From an uncultured Clostridia bacterium (GTDB lineage Bacteria > Bacillota > Clostridia > Christensenellales > UBA1242), in NCBI GenBank assembly GCA_944377145.1, contig CALWEH010000007.1, positions 27,099-91,098 of the forward strand: a stretch of DNA of 64,000 bases. Reading direction: 5' to 3'. Position 1 is the stretch's first letter. Every line of letters begins with the position of its first letter. The notes under the pieces are model-generated. The model was given only the letters and a program-made list of their open reading frames with translations, did not search any database and had not been told where the DNA came from. Both the position numbers and the translations under genes were made by a program. This document shows positions 25,576 through 34,702 of the stretch, piece by piece.

Positions 25576-25797
25576 AAATCAATTCTATTGCACACTAACT
25601 TGTATTAAGTTAGGTGCTTCGAAAAGTGTGAGCCTATGATTACTAACGAAAAAAAATAGTTTGATGTATATAATAGGATTGATTTGTTTTGAAGAAGTAT
25701 ATTTTTATATATAATTTTATTCCGCTTGCAATCGCTCCTTTAACTAAGAGCTACAACACTATGAAAGGAAAGGATAGGTGTGTCATAACTCTGCTGG
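25576..25797 (-). other. 222-nt structured spacer between tRNA-Arg and tRNA-His
   Basis: This is far longer than usual for a tRNA spacer. Reading the minus strand, a block at 25762-25720 is richer in G and C than its surroundings, with GCTC and GAGC able to pair in a D-arm-like hairpin. A second hairpin at 25617-25590 pairs CTAACTT with AAGTTAG. No ORF was found. It may be a decayed tRNA or an unannotated small RNA co-transcribed with the tRNAs. Confidence 0.4.
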
Positions 25798-25871
25798 TGT
25801 GTCAAGAGGGATTCGAACCCCCGACCCTCGCCTTAGAAGGGCGATGCTCTATCCAGCTGAGCTATTGACAC
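25798..25871 (-). tRNA. tRNA-Arg (anticodon TCT)
   Basis: A complete cloverleaf on the minus strand. The acceptor is GTGTCAA/TTGACAC and the anticodon loop TTCTAAG gives TCT. The T arm is GGGGG-TTCGAAT-CCCTC. Confidence 0.95.
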
Positions 25872-25878
25872 ATAATGG

Positions 25879-25949
25879 AGCGGGTGATGAGAATCGAACT
25901 CACGTAACTAGCTTGGAAGGCTAGCGCTCTACCATTGAGCTACACCCGC
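25879..25949 (-). tRNA. tRNA-Gly (anticodon TCC)
   Basis: A complete cloverleaf on the minus strand. The acceptor is GCGGGTG/CACCCGC, the anticodon stem CTAGC encloses CTTCCAA, and the anticodon is TCC. It is first in the operon, directly behind a promoter. Confidence 0.95.
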
Positions 25950-25959
25950 ATGTATTTAT

Positions 25960-25989
25960 AGAATAGCACATGCAAATATATTTTGTCAA
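25960..25989 (-). promoter_or_regulatory. Promoter of the tRNA Gly-Arg-His operon
   Basis: On the minus strand TTGACA (25989-25984), an 18-bp spacer and TATTCT (25965-25960), about 10 bp before tRNA-Gly. Confidence 0.65.
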
Positions 25990-26113
25990 CACAATTTTTA
26001 AATTTTTTTAAATTTTATTAAAGATTGTAAATTTTATTTTGTTACAATATATGATAAAGTCTAATATATATGTTACATTGCAATAAATTTATTATCAATT
26101 ATACATATAATTA

Positions 26114-26142
26114 TTGACATAATTAAATGTAAGTAATATAAT
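26114..26142 (+). promoter_or_regulatory. Consensus sigma-A promoter of tRNA-Gln
   Basis: TTGACA, a 17-bp spacer and TATAAT, with both hexamers perfect, ending 9 bp before the tRNA. Confidence 0.88.
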
Positions 26143-26151
26143 AATTAATAT

Positions 26152-26226
26152 TGGGGTATCGCCAAGCGGTAAGGCTCTGGTCTCTGAATCCAGCATGCGT
26201 TGGTTCGAATCCAACTACCCCAGCCA
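26152..26226 (+). tRNA. tRNA-Gln (anticodon CTG), CCA encoded
   Basis: The acceptor TGGGGTA/TACCCCA and the D arm ATCGCCAAGCGGTAAGGC are typical of tRNA-Gln. The anticodon loop CTCTGAA gives CTG, and the stem CTGGT/TCCAG has a T-T pair next to the loop. The 3' CCA is encoded. CTG is the rarer Gln anticodon, so a TTG isoacceptor must exist elsewhere. Confidence 0.9.
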
Positions 26227-26234
26227 TAAAATAT

Positions 26235-26258
26235 GCCTAACTATGTTAGGCTTTTTTA
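26235..26258 (+). terminator. Terminator of tRNA-Gln
   Basis: GCCTAAC and GTTAGGC form a 7-bp stem with loop TAT and a T-run. Confidence 0.88.
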
Positions 26259-26390
26259 TTTGTATATAACATTATTTTTAAAAAGTTTTAAGTTAAATTA
26301 ATAACTATAAATCGATTAAATAATTTTAAAAAAGGGTAGAGTAGATATTATTTTATTATTTTGCATAAAATAGTTGTAAGGGGGAGTTTT

Positions 26391-27446
26391 ATGAAGAAGA
26401 AAAATAAAACTATTTGCTTTACAGGTGGCGGAACTTTGGGGCATGTAATGCCTAATTTATATTTAGCAGAGGAATTGAAAGATAATAAGCTTATATACAT
26501 AGGTTCTAGCGGGATAGAAAAAGAGGTTGTAAAAAATGCTGGTATTGAATATTATGAAATTCAAGCAACTAAATTAAGGCGTGGGAAATTTTTTGTTAAT
26601 ATTCGAGTTCCTTTTGAATTGATTAGAGCAATAAATCAAGCAAAAAAGATATTAAAACAAACAAAGCCTGATTTAATAGTGTCTAAAGGAGGTTTTGTAG
26701 CTTTGCCAGTTTGCATTGCTGGAAGGAAATTAAAAATTCCTATTATATCACACGAAAGCGATTATTCTTTTGGATTAGCTAACAAAATAATATTAAAATT
26801 TAGCACAATTATGTGTGTGAACTATGAGCATTTAGCAGATGAAAAGAAAAATATAATATATACAGGACCTGTAATTTCAAATGCTTTTAAATATTCTAAT
26901 ATTAAAGCAGATATAAAATTAGATTTAGATTTTAATAAGCCTACAATTTTAATAATAGGAGGAAGCTCTGGGTCGAAAGTTATAAATGAAGCTATATGGG
27001 GGGATTTAGAAAAGCTGTGTTCACGTTATAATATAATACACCTAACAGGTAAAGGGAATGGTTCTAAACATAAGGGAATAAATTATAATCAAATTGAAAT
27101 GACTGAAAATATACCGTATTTATTAAGTATTAGTGATTTAGTAGTTGGTAGAGCTGGAGCAGGAGTGGTGTTTGAATGTGCATATATGCATAAACCAATG
27201 CTATTAATTCCTTTGCAAAACTCTCAATCTCGAGGAGATCAAGTCCAGAATGCTAATTATTTTTATAACTTAGGGTGTGCGAGAATTTTAGATGAAGCCA
27301 AATTGACTCCATCAACTTTAATTAAAAGTATTGAATTAGCTCTTCCAAATACAAAAGAAATGATTAACAACCTAAAAAAATTAGACATAAGTTCTGGAAA
27401 AGAAAAAATGCTTAAGTTAATCCACGAACAGTTAGATAAACATTAA
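26391..27446 (+). CDS. murG: UDP-GlcNAc--lipid I GlcNAc transferase (MurG)
   Basis: Makes lipid II from lipid I at the inner face of the membrane. The 351-aa GT28-family protein has the glycine loop FTGGGTLGHVMPNLYLA, the acceptor-domain motif ISHESDYSFGLANKI, GGSSGSKVIN starting the second Rossmann domain, and VGRAGAGVVFECAYMHKPMLLIPL for UDP-GlcNAc. The HESD motif marks the variant found in Clostridium and as a second copy in some Bacillus, rather than the HEQN form. ATG 26391 follows AAGGGGGAG. It stands alone, outside a division cluster, so it could be a paralogue. Confidence 0.9.
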   Translation: MKKKNKTICFTGGGTLGHVMPNLYLAEELKDNKLIYIGSSGIEKEVVKNAGIEYYEIQATKLRRGKFFVNIRVPFELIRAINQAKKILKQTKPDLIVSKGGFVALPVCIAGRKLKIPIISHESDYSFGLANKIILKFSTIMCVNYEHLADEKKNIIYTGPVISNAFKYSNIKADIKLDLDFNKPTILIIGGSSGSKVINEAIWGDLEKLCSRYNIIHLTGKGNGSKHKGINYNQIEMTENIPYLLSISDLVVGRAGAGVVFECAYMHKPMLLIPLQNSQSRGDQVQNANYFYNLGCARILDEAKLTPSTLIKSIELALPNTKEMINNLKKLDISSGKEKMLKLIHEQLDKH

Positions 27447-27462
27447 TTATTATATAATAAAT

Positions 27463-27493
27463 AAGCTTAGGTAATATTGCCAAAGCTTTTTTT
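27463..27493 (+). terminator. Intrinsic terminator after murG
   Basis: AAGCTT-A-GG pairs with CC-A-AAGCTT with one internal mismatch, then a T-run. The following DNA up to uvrB (27494-27741) is AT-rich and holds no gene I can support. Confidence 0.7.
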
Positions 27494-27741
27494 ATATTAT
27501 TAAAAATTAGTTTATAAATAAAATTGAAATAGACTATATTAAATTTCAACATTAAATGGGTGGAATGAAGTTTGTATTTTAAAAGGAAGTTTAATATATA
27601 AAGTTAAAACATTGTGAGTTTTAGCTATAACAAATATGATTAATATTAAAAGGGTATAATATATTTAATAAATTTTATTAAAACTATTTAAATTTATGAA
27701 AATATATGATATAATTAATAGATTTGTTTCAAGGAGGTGCT

Positions 27742-29700
27742 ATGGAATATAGAGATTTTGAACTTGTGTCTAAATTTAAGCCCACAGGTGACCAGCCTCA
27801 AGCCATAGAAAAATTGGTGGAAGGAATAAATGATGGATTGCAAGCTCAGGTGTTAAAAGGTGTTACAGGTAGCGGAAAAACTTTTACAATAGCCAATGTT
27901 ATAGCAAAACTAAATAGACCTACTTTAATATTAGCACATAACAAAACTCTTGCAGCACAATTATGCAATGAGTTTAGAGAGTTTTTTCCACATAATAGAG
28001 TAGAATTTTTTGTATCATATTATGACTATTATCAGCCAGAAGCATATATTGTTTCAAGTGATACTTATATAGAAAAAGATATGAGTGTTAACGATGAGAT
28101 AGATAAACTTCGCCATAGTGCCACTTCAAGTTTGTTAGAGAGGAGTGATACTATAGTTGTAGCAAGCGTTTCTTGTATATATGGTTTAGGTGCTCCAAAA
28201 GAATATTATGACCTACATATATCTCTTAGAGAGGGAGATAGTGTTGATAGAGATGCAATTATAAGAAAATTGATTAGTATTCAATATACTCGTAATGATA
28301 TAGATTTTCAACGTAGTACATTTAGAGCTCGTGGAGATACTTTAGATATTTTTCCGGCAAATAGTAGCGAGAAAGCTATTAGAGTAGAATTTTTTGGAGA
28401 TGAGATTGAAAAGATTAGTGAATTTGACCCTATAACAGGTAAAGCTATAAATAGATTACAACATGTGGCAATTTTCCCAGCTTCACACTATGCTGTTGGG
28501 AGTGAAAGATTGCAATCTGCTTTAAAGCAAATTAAACAAGATGCTCAAGAAAGAGAACAGTATTTTCTTAGTGAAAATAAATATATTGAAGCGCAGAGAA
28601 TTCGTGAAAGAACAAATTATGATATTGAAATGCTACAAGAAATGGGTTATTGTTCTGGAATTGAAAATTATAGTAGATATTTTGATGGGCGTTCTCCAGG
28701 AGAGCCTCCTTATACATTATTAGACTATTTTCCTGAAGGATTTTTATTGTTTGTAGATGAGAGCCATATAACTTTGCCTCAAGTGAGGGGAATGTTTAAT
28801 GGTGATAGAGCAAGAAAAACAGCTCTTATAGATTATGGATTTAGATTGCCTTCAGCTTATGATAATAGACCATTAAACTTTACTGAATTTAATTCAAAAA
28901 TAGGTCAGGTGGTTTATGTGTCTGCCACTCCAAATGAATATGAGTTAAATAAATCAGGACAAGTAGTAGAACAGCTAATTAGACCAACCTATTTGCTAGA
29001 CCCAGAAGTTGAAGTAAGGTCTAGTGATGGGCAGGTAGATGATTTATATAGCGAAATTCAAAAAGTAATAGCAGATAATGGCAAAGTCCTTGTTACTACA
29101 CTAACTAAAAAAATGGCTGAAAATTTAACCACTTATTTTAGCGAAAGTGGTGTAAAAGTAAAATATCTTCATAGCGATATAGATACTCTTGAGCGTGTAA
29201 AAATTATTAATGCATTACGTGCAGGTGAATTTGATGTGCTTATTGGTATTAATTTATTACGAGAAGGCTTAGATATGCCAGAAGTAAAATTGGTAGCCAT
29301 TCTAGATGCAGACAAAGAAGGTTTTTTAAGAAGTGCCACTTCACTAATTCAAATAATAGGGCGTTGTGCTAGAAATAGTGAGGGTAGAGTTATTATGTAT
29401 GGAAATAATATAACGGACAGTATGAAAAAAGCTATAGATGAAACTAACCGTAGGCGTGAAATTCAAATGAAATATAATAAAGAGCATAATGTTAAACCTA
29501 CAACTATTAAAAAAGAAGTAGTAGATACGCTTAAAATTTCAATAGAGCTTGATGAAGTGCAAATGACTCGCTCTCAAATCATTGAAAATATTGAAAAATT
29601 AAAAGCTTTAATGGCATCAGCTTCAAAACAGTTAGATTTTGAGTCTGCAATTAAATATAGAGAAGAAATATCAAAATTAAAACAAAAATTAAAAAAATAA
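27742..29700 (+). CDS. uvrB: UvrABC system protein B
   Basis: Helicase-like damage-verification subunit of nucleotide excision repair. The 652-aa protein has Walker [13 protein letters not shown], the damage-probing beta-hairpin [11 protein letters not shown], motif II FVDESH, and motif [11 protein letters not shown]. The C-terminal UVR domain ([19 protein letters not shown]) binds UvrC. ATG 27742 follows AAGGAGGTG, the best ribosome site in this region; a TTG upstream is rejected. It pairs with uvrA 22 nt downstream. Confidence 0.98.
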   Translation: MEYRDFELVSKFKPTGDQPQAIEKLVEGINDGLQAQVLKGVTGSGKTFTIANVIAKLNRPTLILAHNKTLAAQLCNEFREFFPHNRVEFFVSYYDYYQPEAYIVSSDTYIEKDMSVNDEIDKLRHSATSSLLERSDTIVVASVSCIYGLGAPKEYYDLHISLREGDSVDRDAIIRKLISIQYTRNDIDFQRSTFRARGDTLDIFPANSSEKAIRVEFFGDEIEKISEFDPITGKAINRLQHVAIFPASHYAVGSERLQSALKQIKQDAQEREQYFLSENKYIEAQRIRERTNYDIEMLQEMGYCSGIENYSRYFDGRSPGEPPYTLLDYFPEGFLLFVDESHITLPQVRGMFNGDRARKTALIDYGFRLPSAYDNRPLNFTEFNSKIGQVVYVSATPNEYELNKSGQVVEQLIRPTYLLDPEVEVRSSDGQVDDLYSEIQKVIADNGKVLVTTLTKKMAENLTTYFSESGVKVKYLHSDIDTLERVKIINALRAGEFDVLIGINLLREGLDMPEVKLVAILDADKEGFLRSATSLIQIIGRCARNSEGRVIMYGNNITDSMKKAIDETNRRREIQMKYNKEHNVKPTTIKKEVVDTLKISIELDEVQMTRSQIIENIEKLKALMASASKQLDFESAIKYREEISKLKQKLKK

Positions 29701-29722
29701 ATATTGATAATGTGGGTGAAAA

Positions 29723-32533
29723 ATGTTAGAAGATATTATAATAAAAGGTGCAAAAGAAAATAATTTAAAAGATGTTAATTTAAAATTGCCAAAAAACAAA
29801 TTAATAGTATTTACAGGAGTGAGTGGCTGTGGTAAAAGTTCACTTGCTTTTGATACTATTTTTGCTGAAGGGCAAAGAAGATATATGGAAAGCTTATCTT
29901 CTTATGCAAGGCAGTTTTTAGGGCAAATGAAAAAGCCAAAAGTAGATAGCATAGATGGGCTTAGTCCTGCTGTATCTATAGATCAAAAGTCTACTAATAA
30001 CAATCCAAGAAGTACTGTAGGAACTATTACAGAAATTTATGATTATATTAGATTGTTGTTTGCTCGTATAGGTAAAATATATTGTCCAAAATGTGGCAAA
30101 GCAGTAACAGTTCAAACTCTTGATCAAATAGTAGATTCTGTTAAAGAAAATGCAGAAGGAACAAAGCTTGTTATAATGGCTCCTGTAGTTAGAGCTCAAA
30201 AAGGTGGACATGAAAAAGTATTTGACGATTTAAGAAAAGATGGATATGTGCGTGTTCAGGTAGATGGCGAAACATATATGCTAGAAGACGACATACATAT
30301 TGAAAAAAACAAACGCCATGATATAAATGTTGTTGTAGATAGGATTATTTTAAAAAGCGGTATAGATAAGCGTTTAAGTGAAAGCATTGAAAAATGTTTG
30401 GCTTTATCAAATGGATTGGTGTTAGTGCAAAGTGATAGTGAAACAAAATTATATAGTGTTAGATATGCTTGTGTAGATTGCGGAATATCTATGCCAGAGA
30501 TTGAACCTACTTTATTTAGTTTTAATAATAGAGAGGGAGCTTGCCCTAAATGTAGCGGGTTAGGATATGTTGTAAAAATTGGAGAAAATGCAATAGTTCG
30601 AAATGATAGGCTTACTATTAATGAAGGTGCTTTAAATATAATGGGGTGGAACCTTGAAAATTCCAATATGAGTAGAAGAGCTTATAAAAAATTAGCTGAA
30701 AAATATGGCTTTAGCTTAGATGTGCCATACTATACATTGCCAAAAAATATCCGTCAAATATTAATATATGGTGAAGAAGGAGCTAAAAATCAAGAAGAGA
30801 CCAATATTCATCAATATGTAATGAGAGATGATGTAAAATTTATGGGAGTGGTTCCAGATTTATTAAGAAAATTTCAAGATAGTTCAAGTCAATATATTAA
30901 AGATGAAATAATGAAACTTATGAGTGAAGATACTTGCCCTGAATGTTTAGGAAAAAGATTAAATAAGGTTGCTTTATCTGTAAAAATTAATAATAAAAAC
31001 ATTGCTCAATTAACAGATATGTCTATAAGTGATTTATATAAATTTTTACAAAATTTAAAATTAAATAAAACTGAAGAGAAAGTGGCTCGTCCAATTTTAA
31101 CTGAAATTTTTGCAAGGCTTCAGTTTATGATAAATGTAGGATTAAAATATTTAAATTTATCTAGAAGAGCAGGCACTTTAAGTGGAGGAGAATCTCAGCG
31201 TATACGACTTGCAACTCAAATAGGAAGTGGGCTAACAGGTGTATTATACATTTTAGATGAACCAAGCATAGGATTACACCAAAGAGATAATGATAGATTG
31301 ATAGAAACTTTAAAAAATTTGCGTGATTTAGGAAATACTTTAATTGTAGTTGAACATGATGAAGATACTATTAGAGCGGCTGATTATATTGTAGATGTTG
31401 GAGTATATGCTGGAGTAAATGGAGGAAACATTGTAGCTTGCGGAAGTTTGGAAGACATCATGGCTTGCCCGCAATCAATAACAGGGCAATATTTAAGCGG
31501 AAAATTAAAGATAGAAGTTCCAAAAGTTAGACGACCAATTAAAAATGGATATATTGAATTAAAAGGCTGTAAAAAACATAATCTTAAAGATATAGATGTT
31601 AAATTTCCTTTAGGAGTGTTTACCTGTGTAACAGGTGTAAGTGGAAGTGGTAAAAGCACACTTATTAACGAAATTTTATATCCTGCATTAAAAAATGAGC
31701 TAGATGGCGAAGCTAATGAAACAAATTTGAAAAAAGTAATTGGAGCTAATAAAATTGATAAAATTATAAATATTGACCAATCTCCAATAGGAAGAACTCC
31801 AAGAAGTAATCCTGCAACTTATACAGGAGTATTTACAAAAATTCGTGAACTTTTTGCTTCAACTCCAGATGCAAAAGAAAGAGGCTATGACATGGGAAAA
31901 TTTAGCTTTAATGTTGCTGGTGGACGATGTGAAGCCTGTGATGGAGATGGTGTTAAAAAATTGAGAATGTATTTTATGCCTGATGTATATGTTCCTTGTG
32001 AAGTTTGTGAAGGGAAAAGATATAATAGAGATGTTTTGCAAGTAAAATATAAAGGTAAAAATATATATGATGTTTTAGAAATGACAGTAGAAGAAGCTTT
32101 GCAATTCTTTGATAATTTACCAGCTATTAAATCAAAAATTCAAACATTGTATGATGTAGGTTTAGGCTATATTAAGTTAGGGCAATCTGCTACAACTTTA
32201 AGTGGAGGAGAGGCTCAACGATTAAAATTGGCTACAGAATTATCAAAACGAGATACAGGCAAAACTATGTATATTTTAGATGAACCTACTACAGGACTTC
32301 ATAGTTATGATATACAAAAATTGATTAATATTTTGCAACGTTTTGTAAATGGAGGCAATACTGTAGTAGTAATTGAACATAATTTAGATGTTATTAAAAC
32401 AGCTGATTATATTATTGACATGGGAATTGAAGGCGGAGATGAAGGAGGGCAAGTAATTGCTACAGGTACCCCTGAAGAAATTGTAAAAAATGATAACAGT
32501 CAAACAGGAAAATATTTAAAAAAATATTTGTAA
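29723..32533 (+). CDS. uvrA: UvrABC system protein A
   Basis: DNA-damage-recognising ABC ATPase. The 936-aa protein has two ABC modules: Walker A FTGVSGCGKSSLAFDT near residue 35 and VTGVSGSGKSTLINE near 640. Signatures are LSGGESQRIRLA and LSGGEAQRLKLA. Zinc modules appear at CPKCGK, at the insertion-domain pairs, and at CEACDGDGVKKL with CEVCEGKRYN. A hairpin terminator follows. Confidence 0.98.
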   Translation: MLEDIIIKGAKENNLKDVNLKLPKNKLIVFTGVSGCGKSSLAFDTIFAEGQRRYMESLSSYARQFLGQMKKPKVDSIDGLSPAVSIDQKSTNNNPRSTVGTITEIYDYIRLLFARIGKIYCPKCGKAVTVQTLDQIVDSVKENAEGTKLVIMAPVVRAQKGGHEKVFDDLRKDGYVRVQVDGETYMLEDDIHIEKNKRHDINVVVDRIILKSGIDKRLSESIEKCLALSNGLVLVQSDSETKLYSVRYACVDCGISMPEIEPTLFSFNNREGACPKCSGLGYVVKIGENAIVRNDRLTINEGALNIMGWNLENSNMSRRAYKKLAEKYGFSLDVPYYTLPKNIRQILIYGEEGAKNQEETNIHQYVMRDDVKFMGVVPDLLRKFQDSSSQYIKDEIMKLMSEDTCPECLGKRLNKVALSVKINNKNIAQLTDMSISDLYKFLQNLKLNKTEEKVARPILTEIFARLQFMINVGLKYLNLSRRAGTLSGGESQRIRLATQIGSGLTGVLYILDEPSIGLHQRDNDRLIETLKNLRDLGNTLIVVEHDEDTIRAADYIVDVGVYAGVNGGNIVACGSLEDIMACPQSITGQYLSGKLKIEVPKVRRPIKNGYIELKGCKKHNLKDIDVKFPLGVFTCVTGVSGSGKSTLINEILYPALKNELDGEANETNLKKVIGANKIDKIINIDQSPIGRTPRSNPATYTGVFTKIRELFASTPDAKERGYDMGKFSFNVAGGRCEACDGDGVKKLRMYFMPDVYVPCEVCEGKRYNRDVLQVKYKGKNIYDVLEMTVEEALQFFDNLPAIKSKIQTLYDVGLGYIKLGQSATTLSGGEAQRLKLATELSKRDTGKTMYILDEPTTGLHSYDIQKLINILQRFVNGGNTVVVIEHNLDVIKTADYIIDMGIEGGDEGGQVIATGTPEEIVKNDNSQTGKYLKKYL

Positions 32534-32540
32534 AATAAAA

Positions 32541-32572
32541 AAAATAGATATTTTGATTAATATCTATTTTTT
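32541..32572. terminator. Intrinsic terminator after uvrA
   Basis: AAAATAGATATT and AATATCTATTTT form a 12-bp stem with a T-run. Its A-run on the other side allows use by the opposing DUF4363 gene. Confidence 0.8.
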
Positions 32573-32582
32573 ACTATTTATA

Positions 32583-32969
32583 TTATAAAATATTCATAAA
32601 ACTAAATCCGCTTATTTCTTTTAAACCTTCAACATTATATTTTAATAAAAGTGAATATGTTATTGCTGTTTCTTGGTCATTATTAGATATACTAGATTTT
32701 AAAAATTGAATATGATCGCTAACAGGTTGTAAATCTTTTCTACTTATTGATACGCATAAAATATCCATTTTTTTAGTCCAATATTTATCTAAATCTTCAA
32801 TACGTTGTATTAAATTAGGATCTGTAATTTCATTTACAAGTAAAGATTGATGAATTTCACCACTTTCTTTATTCATGTGTTTAAAAATACTTTCAGTATT
32901 GAATACGTCCCAAATACATAATGCGTTTACTGCAATAGTTAGAATTGTAACTGCTATAACATTTTTCAT
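32583..32969 (-). CDS. DUF4363 family protein
   Basis: A 128-aa protein with one N-terminal membrane helix (VIAVTILTIAVNALCIW) and a helical extracytoplasmic part. Conserved-looking features are the WTKKMDILC block and the paired helices LQPVSDHIQFLKSS and ETAITYSLLLKYNVE. DUF4363 genes commonly accompany DUF421/YetF genes in Clostridia, as here, where it lies 47 nt downstream. The function is unknown. It probably forms a membrane complex with its partner. Confidence 0.78.
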   Translation of the reverse strand: MKNVIAVTILTIAVNALCIWDVFNTESIFKHMNKESGEIHQSLLVNEITDPNLIQRIEDLDKYWTKKMDILCVSISRKDLQPVSDHIQFLKSSISNNDQETAITYSLLLKYNVEGLKEISGFSFMNIL

Positions 32970-33016
32970 TATTTACCCCTTATAAAAAATATTTATTAAG
33001 ATTTTTGTTGATTTTT

Positions 33017-33730
33017 TTATTTTAATAAACTGTTAATATCATTAATTACTTTATATGATTCATCTTTTAGTTGATAATATAATTTGCCTGAATTATCCAA
33101 GCTCATTACTATAATTTGTTTAATATTTTTTATCTTCAATTTTTCAAGTAAATTATTTAATACGTCTTCATCAATATTTAATTTTTCCATATTGTCTTTC
33201 ATCTTTTTTCCATCACTAATTATTAAAGCTGGAAGTTGAGGAGTAGGATTATTTGCTTTCACATCTTTTGCTGTGGCTGGAGCATCTTGTGCTGTTGGAA
33301 TTACACTCATTTTTCCATTAGTTTCAATAATGGCATATTGAATTTGTTCAAAATTAAAATAATTACATTGACGTAAGCTTTCTTGTAAATCATTTAAATT
33401 CATATTTAATTTCTTTAAAGCTTTATAATTAATCCCGCTAGGGCTCATAACAATAACAGGTTGCCCACTTATTAATTTTCTAAGAACAATACTTTTTCTC
33501 GTTAATAATGTTATTGAATAATGTAATATAACAAGAATGGCAAGAGGTAATATTCCATTGAGTAATGGAATATTTGAATCGCTCATTGGTACTGTAGCAA
33601 GGTCAGCAATAATAAGAGTGATTACCAATTCATAAGGTTGCATTTCTCCAATTTGCCTTTTGCCCATAATGCGTAAAAATAATAATACTACAAAATATAT
33701 AATTTGTACTCTAATAAATAATACTAACAT
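33017..33730 (-). CDS. DUF421/YetF family membrane protein
   Basis: A 237-aa protein with three N-terminal membrane helices. The family block LFLRIMGKRQIGEMQPYELV is followed by IADLATVPMSD, both diagnostic for YetF/YcaP. The cytoplasmic part contains GQPVIVMSPSGINYKALKK and YAIIETNGKMSVIP. Homologues affect spore germination or membrane stress. It is first in a two-gene operon with DUF4363. Confidence 0.88.
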   Translation of the reverse strand: MLVLFIRVQIIYFVVLLFLRIMGKRQIGEMQPYELVITLIIADLATVPMSDSNIPLLNGILPLAILVILHYSITLLTRKSIVLRKLISGQPVIVMSPSGINYKALKKLNMNLNDLQESLRQCNYFNFEQIQYAIIETNGKMSVIPTAQDAPATAKDVKANNPTPQLPALIISDGKKMKDNMEKLNIDEDVLNNLLEKLKIKNIKQIIVMSLDNSGKLYYQLKDESYKVINDINSLLK

Positions 33731-33834
33731 ATATATTAGTTTTTTACAATATTAGTGTTTTTTAAACATCAATTTAAAAAAATAATAGTTCTATTTGATA
33801 ATTTTATTACATATTTTTAAGTATGGAGTAAATT

Positions 33835-34524
33835 ATGAAAAAATTTCTATGTATTTTATCAATAGCACTTTGTGGTGTGCTTTTCGTTGGATGTGGAAGT
33901 AAAACTAAAAATGAAACAAATTTTAATAGTCATTTAATTGAAATTAGAAATAACCTTTTTGCAGGTCAAAATGATGAATATTATGTGACTATATGCACAG
34001 GAGAAAGAGAAGAAGATTATGCTCTTGATGGAGTGGTAAAACCTCTTGTTCAATTTGGTATTATTACTTTAGCTCGTTTAGATGGAGAGCCATTAAGTCA
34101 AGATGAATATGAATTTACTTTAGTGGTTAATGGTGAGAATATAACAGGAAGTTTGGAAAAAAATCCTTACGACAATACATATTCAGCAGATATTGAACAG
34201 GCAATCACAGATGAAGCTGAAATTAAGTTGGAAATGGTTATAGACAACAATAATTTCAATCAAACTTTAACAAATGTTTCTAAAGATTTTGTTATAAATA
34301 AAGATCAAGCTATTAGTATTGCTTGTGAAGCATTAAAAGATAGTATTAGCAATTTAAGTAAAGAAGAAGGGAATTCTAGTGAGGCTTTTATTAAAATATT
34401 AAAAGATTATTCAGGCGAAAATGATAGATATTATTGGTATGTAGGAATAATATCACCAGAAGGGCAAACTGCTGGAGTATTGATTGATGCTAATTCAGGA
34501 GATATTATTTCAAAGAAAATATAA
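33835..34524 (+). CDS. Lipoprotein of unknown function
   Basis: A 229-aa secreted lipoprotein. The signal ends in the lipobox LFVGC (Cys20), so the protein is anchored outside the membrane. The mature part is acidic and beta-rich, with YEFTLVVNGENITGSLEKN. The last 70 residues have a PepSY-like pattern (DQAISIACEALKDS, then YWYVGIISPEGQTAGVLID), which suggests a peptidase-modulating or binding role. No specific family is recognised. Confidence 0.7.
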   Translation: MKKFLCILSIALCGVLFVGCGSKTKNETNFNSHLIEIRNNLFAGQNDEYYVTICTGEREEDYALDGVVKPLVQFGIITLARLDGEPLSQDEYEFTLVVNGENITGSLEKNPYDNTYSADIEQAITDEAEIKLEMVIDNNNFNQTLTNVSKDFVINKDQAISIACEALKDSISNLSKEEGNSSEAFIKILKDYSGENDRYYWYVGIISPEGQTAGVLIDANSGDIISKKI

Positions 34525-34568
34525 ATGTAGTTTTTAGGCGTGCAAACATCTAATTTTAATCAATATAT

Positions 34569-34598
34569 AAAATAGTGGACTAAATGTTCACTATTTTT
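34569..34598 (+). terminator. Intrinsic terminator after the lipoprotein gene
   Basis: AAAATAGTG and CACTATTTT form a 9-bp stem around an 11-nt loop, then T residues. Confidence 0.75.
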
Positions 34599-34641
34599 GT
34601 ATTTCATTTTCCAATTTAATGTTAAATATTACTTTATATAG

Positions 34642-34670
34642 TTGACTTGTTTTGCATTATACATTATAAT
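34642..34670 (+). promoter_or_regulatory. Sigma-A promoter of valS
   Basis: TTGACT, a 17-bp spacer and TATAAT. Only about 30 nt separate it from the start codon, so no T-box leader fits. Confidence 0.82.
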
Positions 34671-34702
34671 GTACTAATAAATTTTTATTAAAAGGTATGA
34701 TA

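Noticed and set aside
25390-26230. att site or integrase scar at the tRNA cluster beside the capsid module
   Set aside because: tRNA genes are complete, and I saw no duplicated tRNA 3' end on the other side of the module near 16.5 kb.
30256-30666. Minus-strand ORF of 136 codons within uvrA
   Set aside because: A shadow of uvrA; no family pattern or start signal.
34525-34702. T-box riboswitch upstream of valS
   Set aside because: The space between promoter and start is about 30 nt, and no AGGGTGG-type T-box sequence is present.
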